A DNA stretch of 64,000 nucleotides, taken from Leidyana gryllorum EB-2025a (Eukaryota; Apicomplexa). This document shows, piece by piece, positions 37,349 through 50,175 of the stretch (position 1 is its first letter; each line of letters begins with the position of its first letter). Location: the NCBI GenBank assembly GCA_048772705.1, contig JBLWGC010000173.1:186001-250000 (forward strand), given 5' to 3'. A program made the translations under genes and the position numbers. The notes beneath the pieces were generated by a model. That model was not told where the DNA came from. It saw only the letters and a list, made by a program, of their open reading frames with translations, and ran no database searches.

Positions 37349-37939
37349 ATGTCCTCACCGCCAATCTGCTCCCAACAAAGCACCAAATCCGAAACTTGGA
37401 TTGGATTCTACGGTTTTGTTTCCTGGATTGCCTCCTTTGTTGTCTACGGTAAGGAACTGCCCATCCACGAGAGAAAAGGAGGAGAGTTGCCCGCAACGGT
37501 AACTGGTCTTCAACCCAAAATTGAATATCACCACACACAGGTACCTACTTAATATGGGCATTTGCGGCCGACTCCTGGCTGGAGCGGATGGGCATAACTC
37601 ACTATCCTAACAAGTATTGGGCTCCCACTATTCCGCTATTCTTCATGGTTTGCACATTTGCCTATGCTTTCATGGTCCACTTCTCCTCCCTTCTCCAAGT
37701 ACCAGACATACGGTCACCGGATTATATAGTAGGTGAGAGGCCCTTCTCTACAATGTACTAAGTGGTCCATACAATACACAATCATCATCGCAGACCCATT
37801 CACTCGATATCACAAACCACGAGGGGAAAGTGCCGAAGGCGCTCTACCTAGACCTGCCGACATACCCCTCAATGTGGTCAACCAGTTTCTCTACAGAACC
37901 AACACCCCGGCGGCGGGAGGAAGGCCCAGTCTGGACTAG
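37349..37939 (+). CDS. PIGP: PIG-P subunit of GPI N-acetylglucosaminyltransferase
   Basis: This is a small ER membrane subunit of the complex that starts GPI-anchor synthesis (GlcNAc transfer to phosphatidylinositol). Three exons. Exon 1 has GFYGFVSWIASFVVY. After a phase-1 intron, exon 2 gives TYLIWAF, LERMGITHYPNKYWAPTIPLF (the Y-x-P-x-x-Y-W family signature) and a second membrane segment. A further phase-1 intron leads to DPFTRYH, and the protein ends with an acidic or polar tail that includes IPLNVVNQFLY, as in other PIG-P proteins. The length, about 150 residues, is normal. It converges on Sec63 with a 28-bp gap. Confidence 0.88.
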
Positions 37940-37967
37940 ATAGCTAAGCTAACCAAACCCAAACCTC

Positions 37968-40261
37968 TCAATCACCCTCTTGGGTGTCAGACTCCGAGTC
38001 AGACGAGCCCGCGTCGATGTTACCTGATTTCAAAACAGTCTCCAAGTCTGCACACACGTGCGACTTACCAATCATCTGCTGAATAAGCGACGGCTGGTCG
38101 TCCAAGGCCAAGTCGTCAGGATGCACAAACACCTTCCGATTCACCTCGGATTCGAGCTTGGCTGGAGGGCAAGGGGATGAATCCGCCACCTAATCAATCA
38201 CAAAAACTTACCGGTGAACTCGGCCATGGCCGCAGTGTCGGCACCAAAGTAGGAATCACAATGACCGCGGATGTGCAGTTTCCGGAGTCCGGGCTCGCGA
38301 ACTGGGAACTGTACTTCTAACTCAAACTCCCGCTCGGGCGACTTCGAGGTCTGGAAATTCAACAACTGACCGTTGCGGGTATCAGTCACAAAGAAGAACC
38401 ACTCTTCGTGCTTAGTCTTGGGATAATACGGCGCATGAATCTCCCCTTGCGCTTCATCCGCCTGCAGCAGTGACAGGTTTGAGGTGGCACTCAAGTGCGT
38501 TGCTTCCCGACTGACCTTGAGATGTTTCCGCTCACATTTGATGGTGCAGGTGGCAATGTCGCCTGCGCAGATCTCTGCCTCGTCAGGAGTGGCCACGGAG
38601 ACTGTGAGATGCATATCGGGAACTTGATGGAGCAGCTCCTCGAGGTCGTGCTGAGCGAAGTTCGATTTGAACCAACGGAAGAGAAGGCAGTGAAACTTAC
38701 GATCTGGTCTGGAGTGAAACCAGCCAAGGCCTTCGCTTTGTGGTCGAGGGCTCCCTTGAGATATCCCCGAAGTAACGCCATCTTGTTCTGGATGCTGTTG
38801 GGAGGCACTTCAGTCTGAATGGTTTTGCAGTTCTGCTCGGTAACATGAGGCAATTGTAGCAGTGGACTCTTGTCCACGTCAAGAGCCTGCAGGAGAGCCC
38901 TGCGGAGTCCCAGGACGGCATTGATGGTGGTGTGCCAGTTGTTGAGCACAGCAATATCAATCATGCTCTTTGTCATCGGAATAGCTTGCCTACATTATCA
39001 GGTTCGGGTGTGAAAGCGGGGAGAGAGAGAGTCATGGGCTTACTGCAAGATGGTGTTGAGATCGGCTTTGAGATTGGCGGAGAGATGGTCTGTTTGCCTC
39101 TGCATATGTGCGAAGATGAGCATCATATTCTTCCTGACGCTTGCCAGCTTGGGCGCTCCAAGCACTTTGGGGTCGGGCATCTTGATTTTATCAGTCAACA
39201 CCGCCAAATCCGCTTCATCAGTGGGCCGCATTGGCATTGAGCGACACTCTGAACTAGAAGCAATCAGCACCACAAGCTGATGAGGCATAATATTCTCCTT
39301 CATGAATCCAGCAAAGTAGCGGACAGTGTCAACCTTCAGTCCACTGGGCGAATATTCGCGGATCCTTTGATAGTAAGAAATGAACAACGCCGGGACAACG
39401 ATGAGAAGGAATATACAAAACACCGCCATTATGAAGATTTGAGAATTCTCTCCGATCAAGAAGCTCGGGAGACCAATCCCTACTTTCATCATACCCGGGC
39501 CGTCAGGATTGCCATACTTCTCAAAGTTCTTGCGAGCATTCTGCAGGCAAAGGGGTAATTGGGTGTCCACAGGGTGAATGGGAGCGGCAACGGGGGGCAA
39601 TGAAGGGGCAATGAAGGGACAATGAAGAGGCAACGGGGGGCAATGAAGGGGCAATGAATTTGAATCGAATCAGAGGCAGAATTCATATCAGAAGGATACC
39701 CACCTCATCGGTGAGCGTATGGTACGCTTTGGCAATGAGTAAGAATTTGGCTGCCGAGGCGGGGTCATTCTTGTTCTTGTCTGGATGGTACTTGAGAGAC
39801 ATCGTTCTGAAGGCTTTCTTGATCTGTTTCTCGGTGGCCTCCATAGATATCTGGAGAACGTCGTACGGATCAAAGGAGGCCATTGTCTTCATTGCAGTGA
39901 GTGATGTGAAGCATAAGTACAGGAACAGGGCCCATCCACAGATGAGGGTGAGACCGAGAGGCAGGTTGGCCTTCACTCTCGCCCACAGCGGCGTCTCACG
40001 TGCCATCCTGTCTCGTTTGGCGGCGCACAGGGAACAGCCACATTTATGGAGCTTCGCGCCTGACGGGGCACAGACAGGTCTGCTGGAGTGGCCACTGGTG
40101 CCTGGAACATCAGCCTTGAGGACTCGATTGCGCACAAACCACACAGTGGTTGGTGCCAAAGTTACGAAGAGCGCTGTGGAGGCAAAGTAGTAGAAGGCTC
40201 CATCATCATACTCTAAGACAGACTGTTTATCCTCCTTGGTGAAAGTCTCCTTGAACGACAT
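37968..40261 (-). CDS. SEC63: Sec63 translocon subunit (J-domain membrane protein)
   Basis: Sec63 recruits the Hsp70 BiP to the Sec61 channel for protein import into the ER. The order is classical: an N-terminal membrane segment (FYYFASTALFVTLAPTTVW), a loop with a small Cys motif (CGCSLCAAK), a second segment (LTLICGWALFLYLCF), a J-domain with HPD (KYHPDKNKND), a third segment (IFIMAVFCIFLLIVVPALFI), then the Brl/Sec63 domain ending in GLRKLHIRGHCDSYFG and an acidic tail (SDSESDTQEGD). About six exons. The first intron contains a minisatellite (39585-39659). Near the end, 21 nt flanked by GTAAG and CAG (38048-38068) could be an intron or coding; both readings stay in frame. Confidence 0.93.
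39585..39659. repeat. 11-bp minisatellite in a SEC63 intron
   Basis: Six or more imperfect copies of ggggcaatgaa lie in tandem inside the intron that follows the J-domain exon. The unit varies by one or two bases and the tract is G-rich on the plus strand and C/T-rich on the transcript. That may act as an extended pyrimidine tract before the acceptor. Confidence 0.85.
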
Positions 40262-40431
40262 CTAGGAGGACAACACCACCAAAAGAAAACGTCCCAAACT
40301 AACTACGTATGGGTGACTTTAGCACTTGGGGCTTTAGCAAGCGTCAATGACCAGCTGAGGGTGTTGAGTCCCACATTGACCGTTTTCTGGGCTTTTTGAG
40401 ATGTCTGTGGGTGCTGCATGTAGGGCAGGCA

Positions 40432-42548
40432 ATGCATCGAATAAAAGGGGTCAAGGACAAAGTTCTCCATTCTGTACATGCGCCCCGCCCTCGCTTCCTC
40501 GGAAGAAGAAGGACATCAGTTCCCGAGAAACCCGCAGAGCAGTCCGAGGAGAATGTCTTGGCTAACGAATGGCTCAAGATTGATTCCACTACTTCGGCCT
40601 CCACGGCCTCGGCATTGCAGCGGAAAAAAACTCACTCAGTCGACCTTCGTCGCCGCAGTCAATGGCTGACTGCTACAGAGTTAGAGCGGCTCGCCGACAG
40701 TCTCAGCATGGAGGATCTCTTGGCTGAGGTGCCTCGCGACTGTGACCCCGTGACATGTGATCTCATGGAGTCCATAGTGCAGACCCACGAAGATCTGCAG
40801 CTGGCACGCACTCAGCTCAATCTCTTGTGCACCCCCAACCCTACGCTCATGAGCATCTTGGATTCCTCCTCCACACGCCTTACAGTCTCCATAATCTCGC
40901 TATTGCTAATTATAGGCAATACGTACTGGACTCATTACCCCTCGGCCACGCTAGCGCTCACGGTTGCCTTAGTGCTATACATAAATGTTCGCCCGCCAGC
41001 CACCGAGTTCTTGCCCTTAGTACTAGAAGGTATAGAGAAGGGTGTTGAACACGTTGAAAATGCTACGGGCAAGCTGACGACTATTCTCGCCGCCCACGAA
41101 GGCAAAAGTCCGGCTCGCCTCATCTCCTCACCCACTCTGGTTGAGAAAGAAGAACTCGTTGTGCAGGCCAGTCCCAGGAGACTACATCTCACCAACCTCT
41201 TCTTCACCAACTCGGGAGCATTCCATCTGCACGAGGAGGCCACCATAGCCGATTATTTAGAGCTGATAGCCTCCATCGAAGCTCCGGGCCGCCCTCCCAA
41301 AATGGACACACGGGATTGGCCACTCAGATCAACTTACTTCCGATTCAGCATGTCCGACTCGTCCAAAAGTGAGCTTGTTGAACGCTTGACCGCGTGCCTC
41401 ACAGGTGAGTGAGCAAGACAGCGGTGTGTTCTCGGACATAATCAACTACGTTTCACAGAACGAGGGGTTGCCAAAGAAGACTATTCCAAACGACGCTGCG
41501 TCGAGTTCCTCGATCTCATGCGGTCTGTTGCTATCTACTATAATCCCGCTGCCCTCTTGTTCAATTCCTACCTGGTGGAGCCCAGGCATCAACGAGTACA
41601 GGCCTTCTACGACTTTGAGACCAGCCTGTTCAAAGGTCGGCTCATATGTCGTGCGGCCGGGTTCGACCACATCCCAACCTCAGCCAAGACAGTCGCGCTC
41701 TTTTTCCATGGCAAACGCAGAGTTATGCAATTTGTGTGCCAAGGAGTGCTCAAAGAGGATGTGTGTGCCCGGTCACTGCTAACCGGACAAATCTTCCGAA
41801 AGCCCTTGAAGCTCCCCCCCGCACTCCTCGTCCGGATGGCTATGATGTTTATGCGAAGTTTCAATAGTGTACAAGCCGACGACATCACCTCAACAACACA
41901 TCCCTACTTTATATCTCCTTTCATCACCTCCTGCCAGACTGTGCATGTTGCCGATCCCAAAAAGGGTCAAACGGCTCCTGACATTTCTCAACCAACGGAT
42001 ATAATAGAAGACTGTACAGCTCTGGGAGGCGATCTGGACGGGCCAATCGGATTGGATGGACGGCTGCGTCGCAAGTTCTTCAGCAATCTGGAGAACCTGA
42101 AGTAAGTTGGAGCTCTTGGTCCGCTTGATTTGATTGCGTTTACCAGCCGAACGATCTTACGCAAAAATCTCGTCTATACGTTCGAGTCCTACCAGGTAAG
42201 CCAAATTGCGCGAGGGTTTTGTAGTGTCGGTGCGAGACACACCACACACACCCACGTGCGCGCAGCACCTGACACAGATCAATAATGATTGCTATGCAGC
42301 ACCAATTCAGGTTTGACAACTTCCAGTTCGACCTGGGAGTACGAACAATGGACATTAATAATTATCTGAATGACCAGCCCGTGGAAGTTAGCTGTTTCTT
42401 AGACGACAAGCTTGGAAAGCGTTTCTTCGGCGTCGATCGGAAGAGGGCTGGCAATGAATTGGGGGACGGAGACGTTCCCACTAATTATCTATGGAGGCTG
42501 GAGATTTTCAGTCGCCGGGCAGTTGAGAATCAAGCGGCGATGAGCTGA
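40432..42548 (+). CDS. DUF1769 protein with N-terminal membrane segments
   Basis: Four exons. The ATG at 40432 is chosen because the upstream in-frame codons have none. Residues to about 150 are basic and Ser-rich. Two membrane segments follow (LTVSIISLLLIIGNTYWTH, LALTVALVLYINV). The C-terminal half matches the DUF1769 pattern known mainly from fungi: NSYLVEPRHQRVQAFYDFE, LFKGRLICRAAGF, FHGKRRVMQFVCQG, FRKPLKLPPALLVRM, HPYFISPFITSCQTVHV. Further exons give NLVYTFESYQ and FDNFQFDLG, then MDINNYLNDQPV. The function of the domain is unknown; a lipid- or membrane-linked role is only inferred. The last 19 bp overlap the end of the convergent acyltransferase gene. Confidence 0.8.
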
Positions 42549-43843
42549 TGAACGGTGGAGATCCCAGCCGAAATGTGTTTGACCGCTCCATTGACCAGCA
42601 AGCAGAGCAGCCAGAGAGTCAGGGCATACATGAGGCTATGCTGACCGTTGGCAGTAGGTTGCTTGCCGAAGACTGGTTGCCATACCAAGGGAAAGTGGAA
42701 AAGGAACCCGAGAAAGTTAGTCAGGCCGGGGGCGACCCGATGGACGAATCGATTCTCAAACAGCCTGAATAAGAGACCTTTCATGCACTGGGGCCTAACG
42801 ACGCCGTCCCACATCCATCTAAGCCTCTCACGCACTTCCTTCCGCTCGGCGCTTTCGCTTTTATCAACGACCTTAACGAAAACATCCTGCTCATCACCAT
42901 CGCTTGCTGGAGGAACGGCGGTCAGCGGTAGAGGGGCAGCAATTGGTGTCATGGCGGATAGATAAAAGCCATAGATGGTGGTGACGAGGAGTGGGGAAAT
43001 ACCGACCGTTCGCCAGAGCCACTGAGCATTCCAATTGTCCTTGTACCTTCGGGGGCCATGTGATTGGATCAACAGATATATGAAGAATGTGACGTCGGAT
43101 AGATGACGACAGAGCACTCGTCTGTAGTCAAAAATATAGGGTCTGACGACATTGCCGTCCAGTGTGAAGGGAGCGTTGATCAAGGCTCGGGCGAGCCAGA
43201 ATCCAAATGTGTACTGCAGAGCTCGAGGCAGGGGATGGAAAGACCACCCGCTGAACTCTTCAGCATAGCTATGGAGAGCACCGCAAAGCAACAAACATGT
43301 TGTTACCAGACCCACTCCAGTCCATACTAATCGACTTGTATACTTTCCAAGCCATGCGACCACTGGACCTCGTACTAAAGGGTGTACCAACCACAGCCAC
43401 ACAAGTTGGCACACGAACCAGTGGACCGGGTTTGGATTCCAAACTATGCGATTCTTGTCGAATCGTTCAAGAAATGGTAATGTGGCAGTGAAGACGTATT
43501 TTAGTAGATACCGACCCGCTCCTGCTCTGATGGGGAAAATACGGTAGGCGATGTATGCAGTGGCCCATGTCAGCAGTACAATCTTGATACACCGATGTCG
43601 TACGAAGGTCCAGTAGAATCGCCAGAAAGAGACAAAGCCTCCCGATGCACTCGCAGTCCGAATACTGAGACTCAACTCCGTAGTTAGACCGGTCAAAATG
43701 AAGAAGATACCCGAATCGCCATTACGAACTAATCGATCATGAGCTTCTGAGGTCTTGAGACAATGAAAGGCTATAACCCAGGCATGGGCCATCAGCCGAA
43801 GTCCATCCAGGCATGGCACTCGCGGGGCAGCAACTGTGGACAT
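42530..43843 (-). CDS. Acyltransferase-3 family membrane protein
   Basis: A single exon of 437 residues. It opens with VPCLDGLRLMAHAWVIAFH, the family's LDGLR...H start whose His is thought to be catalytic. GDSGIFFILTGL follows, equivalent to the FFxLSGF segment, and then a series of about ten hydrophobic segments. Members of this family (OafA, NRF-6-like) transfer acyl groups to extracytoplasmic sugars or lipids; the substrate here is unknown. The protein carries a charged loop (VKVVDKSESAERKEVRERL) between late membrane segments. Its start is 16 bp from the divergent REV3 start, and its end overlaps the DUF1769 gene by 19 bp. Confidence 0.85.
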   Translation of the reverse strand: MSTVAAPRVPCLDGLRLMAHAWVIAFHCLKTSEAHDRLVRNGDSGIFFILTGLTTELSLSIRTASASGGFVSFWRFYWTFVRHRCIKIVLLTWATAYIAYRIFPIRAGAGRYLLKYVFTATLPFLERFDKNRIVWNPNPVHWFVCQLVWLWLVHPLVRGPVVAWLGKYTSRLVWTGVGLVTTCLLLCGALHSYAEEFSGWSFHPLPRALQYTFGFWLARALINAPFTLDGNVVRPYIFDYRRVLCRHLSDVTFFIYLLIQSHGPRRYKDNWNAQWLWRTVGISPLLVTTIYGFYLSAMTPIAAPLPLTAVPPASDGDEQDVFVKVVDKSESAERKEVRERLRWMWDGVVRPQCMKGLLFRLFENRFVHRVAPGLTNFLGFLFHFPLVWQPVFGKQPTANGQHSLMYALTLWLLCLLVNGAVKHISAGISTVHQLIAA

Positions 43844-43859
43844 CTACCAAAAAAAGCAC
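43844..43859. promoter_or_regulatory. 16-bp divergent spacer (acyltransferase / REV3)
   Basis: Start codons at 43843 (minus) and 43860 (plus) leave only 16 bp. An upstream exon for one of the genes, or start sites inside the neighbour's coding sequence, would be needed for separate promoters. Confidence 0.4.
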
Positions 43860-46800
43860 ATGACCTCCCCAACGACTTTCCCCTCCTTGGAGTTACTGGC
43901 TGTTCGCAATGTGCAGCTGGAGACCTATATGTCTCGACGGTTACTGCCCAATATAGATCCCACTCACTCGCCGTTGACCAAGAAAGCCTTATGGCACGTT
44001 CCTGTGATCCGTATATTCGGTCCCTCCATAATTATACGGGTGTCGACTGACCCCAATCGGGCCATTTTGACTTCACCAGGAGGCCCTGGAGAATCCAAGC
44101 CGCCCTTTGAGCGCGGCCCGGAGGTCTTAGTCCATGTCCACTCTGTGCTGCCGTACTTTTATATATCGGTGCCGTCCACACTCCTCTCAAGACTGCCATC
44201 ACACTTGTGTGCGAGGTGCGATGGCGATGCCTTTCTTGATGTGGGTCGCTCTGCTGCTACTGCGAATGCTAATCGAGGCGTATCAGCGGCACCGTGTTGT
44301 CAATTCTGTCTCGATATCGTACATCGTCTCGAGCAGCGCTTGTCGACCGAAGACCGATATCTGCGAAGCAATCGAAAAATGCTGGATCAACCTCAGCAAT
44401 ACGCGTTGATATATGACGTCCAGCTGGTCGCTCGGAAGAGCGTATACGGCTTCCAATCTGCCCCCTCGCTGTTCATCAAAATCACCTGTGTCCGCCCTCA
44501 AGACAATGCAATCGTGGGGAGCATTGTCAAGTTTGGCAATATCTTCAACGCACCGGCTCAGCCTTTCGAGTTACATATACCATATCCGGTGCAGTTTATG
44601 GCCGACTATGATGTCTCGGGACCTGACTTCTTCTTCTTTGTTCCAGAAGATGTCAAAGTACGCAATCCGTACGAGAAGCAGTCTCACCTCCCCAAGCTTG
44701 TCGAGTTTGACTTGATGGCCTCCCAATTTCTGTCTCAACAGGCGGACTCGGGGACCAGACGACAGCCGAGAAAAGACGTCGTGGAATCCATCGTCGTTAT
44801 GGACGACGGCAAAATTGACTTTCCGGACGACAACATGATGTCAGATGACGAGCGGACCCCTTGGCCTCAACTCTTTGAGCAACGCTTTCCGTGGGATTTC
44901 TCGACTGTGGGGGCGCCGGCACCCACAGTCTCACTCCTGAACCTGTGGGTTGTAGGTATCTGGTCACTCTCACACCTCCACTTTGCTCTCAAATAGGCTG
45001 AACGAGAACGCCGTATTCGATATCAAATCTCGGGCCGAACCCCGCTCAAGGATCCCGACACATACCTGAGCACAAAGTTTGACACTGAAAAGTAAGAATC
45101 TCAACGCAAGCAACACTCACAATGTGCACAGATCAAACGTTGTCTTGGCTTCTCAAATTCCGCAATATGCGATCGACCAAGTCGAAGAGCTCCAAGAGTT
45201 TGTACGCCGGTCAGAGGCAGTGAAGAAGGACGAGCCAATCCTAGACAAGTTTGAACTGTCTCGTCTAAAGAAAGAGAAAGGGGCCATGTCGTCCCAACCC
45301 TTGACAGAAGAAGCTCTTCGCAGGAAGCGCAGAGCCTCTGAGACTGGTGATCGCACACAAGCCACAGACGACAATAAGGGTCCCACTAAACTACCTCGTC
45401 GGGAAGCTCGCCTGGCCGGTTATGTTGTGTGCCCTTTCTGGAGCAATGCAGAGGACCTGGAAATGAATACGATTTACCGTCACATACCCGATTGGTCTTT
45501 GACTAGGCGGGTAGGGCCTCCGGGACCCCCCATTTCGATCGCATCGTGTTGTCCGGGATGTACTCTGGATACTTGCGGCGAGACTGGCGTGCGAACTCTC
45601 ACCTTTGCTTCGGAGAGTCTCGCTGTCCGTAACCCGCACCTCTGCCTGCACGACTGCGCTTTCTTTCAAAAAGATCCCTTGGACAACTTGCTGGGTCAAC
45701 GGACGCCTGTTGAAGGCCCCCACCGTACCTTTGTCTTCGCGCGGAGACCTCCGGACCTTCATGTTGTTATCGCCGAAGCCAAGGAGGCTAAACTCAAGCT
45801 CGAGGAGGCGCAACGTAACAAAGTCGCCACTGTTGTGAAACCCATGCTGGATTCCTATGGCCGATTAGTCTACAGCGCTGCGCCCGAGACGGCTGCGAAC
45901 ACCCAGCAGAGTCATCCCCCACCTCAGACCCAATCGTCGGTCTATGATTCTCCCACCATCAGGATAATGGGAGAGAGTGATGAGCCTATCTCTATCTCAC
46001 TAGCGGACGAACTCAGTGCCCTCAAGTCGGCGAGGTCAAGTCGGTCCTCATCCACGCCGTCGTCAGTAACAGCTCACTCTCCTCCCCCGCAAAGCGCTCG
46101 AAAAGGCTGGTGGAAAGAAAGCGCGGGCACCATGATGTCGAAGGTGAAGGCCATAGTAGCTGGACACCTCCCTCCTCATCTGCGCGGCGTCTTGGGCCGC
46201 ATATTATTCATGGAATGTTTATTGGACTTAAGTGTCGGTGACGCTCGCAAGGCCGGCAGTGCAGTCAATGCTCTGAGAAGCATTGGACAGCTGTATCGAG
46301 AGAAGGGTATTGCAGAAGCGGACGCTATCTCTGCTGTCGTCCTTGGCTGGGTCGAGGCGACCATCGTCAAGACTGAGGCACCAGACAAGATACACTACGG
46401 CGTGCTCTTCGTGGACGCAGGCGAGGCTGATAATGCCGGAGTCCTGGTAGCTGACCTCTTCGGCACTCGTCCTGCCCGTGGAGACCCTCTTTTCACTGAA
46501 GCATTCGCCTCAGAAAACGAGCTACTCCTACGCGTGTGCCACCTGATCGACCAGATCGATCCAATAATGCTCGCAGCATGGGACATTCGTCAGGCATCTG
46601 TTGGCTATTTCATGAAACGACTGGCAGTTGTTATGGGAACTCCTGATGCTATGGGATGGCTGTCGCGGATCCGCAAAGAAGGTGTACCCGGTCCCCCTAT
46701 AGCGACTTCCGGTCAATTGGCCCCGACTGCCACCGTCGGGGCCACAGGGGAGCAGAAACGGGCTATGCAAGCTCTCACATCCAGTACGTATCATTCATAG

Positions 46801-49800
46801 CACATCAAATTCCTCATTCATGTCCTCTTTCAGAGATCGTACAGATTGATGGCAGATTGATGCTGAATGGCTGGCGAATCTTCAAGGGGGAGGTTCGTGT
46901 AGCGAACTTCAGTTTCCACAATATTGTGAAACATGTGACGAAGATCGTATTACCCAAATATGACCCCTTGACACTTCATGTCTGGTGGCACACACGTGTG
47001 AAGGGTCGATATCCGTACCGTCAAAATTGCATTACGTATTTAATAAACGTTATAGAAGCGTTCCAAGCGACTATGGCACAGCTCGACACGATATCGAAGT
47101 CCTGCAATATGGCGCAAGTGTTTGGGCTGGAGTGGTCCAGTACCTTCTTTCGGGGTTCTCAGTTCTTTGTTGAGGCGCTGTTATGTCGGGCGAGTCGACG
47201 TCTGGGGCTCTTACTCTTGACGGCCTCCAAAAAGCAAGTTTTTGAACAAGACGCTTTGGAAGCGATACCAATGGTTCTTGAACCACAATCATGTTTCTTC
47301 TTTTCACCTGTCATCGTGGTGGATTATCAGAGTTTATATCCCAGTTTGGTAATTGGTCATAATCTGTGTTACTCGACTTGTCTGGGGAAGTATCATCGCC
47401 TGAAAGCTGCAGTACAGGAGGCCATCGGGAAATGCAAGAAGCAATGTCCAAAGTGCGATAAAGCTCCGATTGTATGTACCAGTTGTCAACACAAGGAGAC
47501 GATCAACATCAAAATGGGTGTTCATGAGCTCCAGCTCAAATTGTCAGACTTTGCCGATCTTCCGCATGTTCGGCCCGATGGAGTCAGCGTTCGGACCAGC
47601 CATTTGCTCCATGTCACTCCAAATGGATCAGTATTCGTAACGGACAAAGTCAAGAGAGGTCTCCTTCCTTCTCTACTCGAGAAAATTCTCCAATCTCGGA
47701 TAATGCTCAAAGGGTCTCAGAAGCTTTACAAAGGCAAATCCGACAGTATCCAACAGACACTAAACCATCAGCAATTCTCGCTGAAGTTCGTGGCCAACGT
47801 TACGTAAGTGATCGATCATATGCGACACCAGATCACTCTTTGTAGTTACGGATATACCGGAGCGTCATTCAGTGGGCGGATGCCGTGCGGGGAAGTCGCG
47901 GATGCGATCGTTTCCCTCGCTCGTCATACACTACAGAGCACCATTGAGATGATCGAGAAAACCGACTTGTAAGTAAGGGCCGCCGTCTCTGAAAGATGCT
48001 TTGATTTCCAGCGGGCGAAAAGTAGAAGTTGTATATGGCGACACCGACTCGATTTTTATCCACGTTCCAGATGGGTCAATGGAAGAAGCTTTCCGTATCG
48101 GAGAACAGATAGTTGGAGACGCGACCCGTCGAACTGTGCGACCAATGGAGCTCAAGTTGGAGAAGGTGTATCAAACCTGCTGTCTCCAAACCAAGAAGAG
48201 GTATACAGGACAGGCATTCGAGTCACTGCAGGACTGGTTGAAGGCCAACCCCGGAACGAAAGAAGGCGACAACGCGGTCCAAGCACTGCCGATGCATCTG
48301 AGAGCTGCAGAATACAGACGCGGCGGTTTCTTTGACTCTAAGGGTATTGAGACCATCCGCCGAGACCAATGCCCCCTGGTCCAGAAAACGACCGCTCGCT
48401 TCATACAAAGCATCTTCCACCATAGCAACTTCTCCTTGGTAAGATATTTGGTAGCACACACACGTGTGTGCATTCTTATGCTACTCTATCTACGCAGCTA
48501 CGCAATACCTTCAATATTACAATAGCCGATATGACAAGTGCTGTCAGCCCAGAGCCAATCACCTCCATACCCAAACTACCTCCGCCTTTCCCACCGATTG
48601 ACCGGTCTCGTATGTTGCCTCCGGCGCTGACCAAATCTGCCAACTTTATGACTTTGGGCGACTTTATATTTGCCAAGGATGTCAAATTGGGGCAATATGC
48701 GTGGAATCGTGGCGGGGCCGCTCACACTCTCCCCCCACAAGCTGCTGTGGCGCTATGGATCACGGAGCTCCAAAATGATTATGTGCAAGCTCGACGCGGC
48801 CCTCACGAGCCCGTGAACCCATTGCCGGTGGAAGACTCGCTTGTGGGCGACGAAGATGAAGTGGACGGGTCGTTGGTGAACGGCGCTGAGACATCTGGCG
48901 AGAACGACAGTGTGGCGGTGTTCGATCAGCACGAACAGGTCGCCTTCTTTGTGGCCACGGGGCAAACGGGAATGCGGATCAATGATCGAGCAGTGACTTC
49001 GTACCGAGTGATAGCCCATCCGCCCAGATTATTGAGTGAGGTGGTGAACCCGGTGGTGCAATGGACATTGTTGCAACTGTGGAAGAGGGCTGTAGGCCAG
49101 TACCCGATTAGTGTTCATCTGGATTACTACACGAATAAGCAGGTTTGTCAAGTGATCCGTCGTTTGGCCGTTTTGCTTCCGGCGTCGAGTGGAGACATAT
49201 TGAAAGGGTTACCGTTTGAGAGATGGGTGAATAGTCTGGCGCGTACAGATGTGCCAGGGCCAGTGTCTCCCTCACTGCCTCGCGGGCAGTTGACTAGTGA
49301 CAACGATGCTGTTGTGAGTCGATTTCGAGGGATAGAGACGGATCGGGCATTGGACGAAGTGATGCCACCACCATTGAGCAGTGAGATGGAGGCTGCAGGA
49401 GCGGTTGAAAGCGAGGAGGAGGACGAGTTGCCTGACTTGGATATGATATTGCCTGATCCGATTGACGATCCAAGTAGCCCTGAGAATCGGTTCAAAGCCC
49501 CCGTGGGTCCACTCGCTGGTGCCCGGACACTGGAACAGTTTATGCGGAGAGGGCCCCACCAACAGGGTGGGTCGACCAGCAAAGCACAGCATGTCGGGGA
49601 TGATGCCGACCGGCTGTGTCGGCTGTGTCGTGGTAGATTGTCAGTTTACGAGATGCATAAAGAGCCGAAATCACAGTTACAATACAGCTGGATGTTACGA
49701 AAGCGAGTGTTGAATTCCTGCAGCCGTAATGTGGGGGTCGAGGAGGAGAAAGCTGAGCAGTCGAGTATGGATGGAGTGTGTCAAGCGTGTCAGCAATGTG

Positions 49801-50006
49801 CTGCGTCCGCGCACTTGGAGGAAATGCGAACTTTGCGAGCTATTGAGTACGGCATGCTGGCTGCACGGCGGGTGTGCTTAGATTGCACCCGAGGGGGTCT
49901 CATTGAAGTAGATAATTGTCGTGATGCTCTGCACTGTCCAGTATATTTCAGACGACATGCATTCCAACAAAAATGGGATTTGTGGCAAGCACGGCTTGAT
50001 CAATGA
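43860..50006 (+). CDS. REV3: DNA polymerase zeta catalytic subunit
   Basis: This is the B-family translesion polymerase that extends from damaged templates. The start is the ATG at 43860 (MTSPTTFPSLELLAV). The N-terminal domain (VPVIRIFGPS, VHVHSVLPYFYIS, IPYPVQFMADYDVSGPD) matches Rev3. A long linker and the degenerate exonuclease region follow. Polymerase motifs are VDYQSLYPSLVIGHNLCYST (A), LKFVANVTYGYTGASF (B, split by an intron) and [12 protein letters not shown] (C), then LQTKKRYTG. Between motif A and the next core block an insertion carries CPKC and CTSC pairs, which suggests a small metal site. CysA (CRLC...CQACQQC) and CysB (CLDC...NCRDALHCPVYF) close the protein. About seven exons; one donor (GTTGTA after LLNLW) is non-canonical beyond GT. 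Confidence 0.92.
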
Positions 50007-50175
50007 AGGCAAAGTAATTTCACTCTACCACTGCCAAGTCCCTATCCAATCTAACAGGTCTCCTTTCTCTTGCGATAAAGACCGTTGGGGTGCTTGCTTT
50101 GGTCGTTGTAAGGTCTCTGAGGACCGTTTCGCGGCAGTACCGTCTTTCATTTCTAACTGCACAAGTAACATCTTG

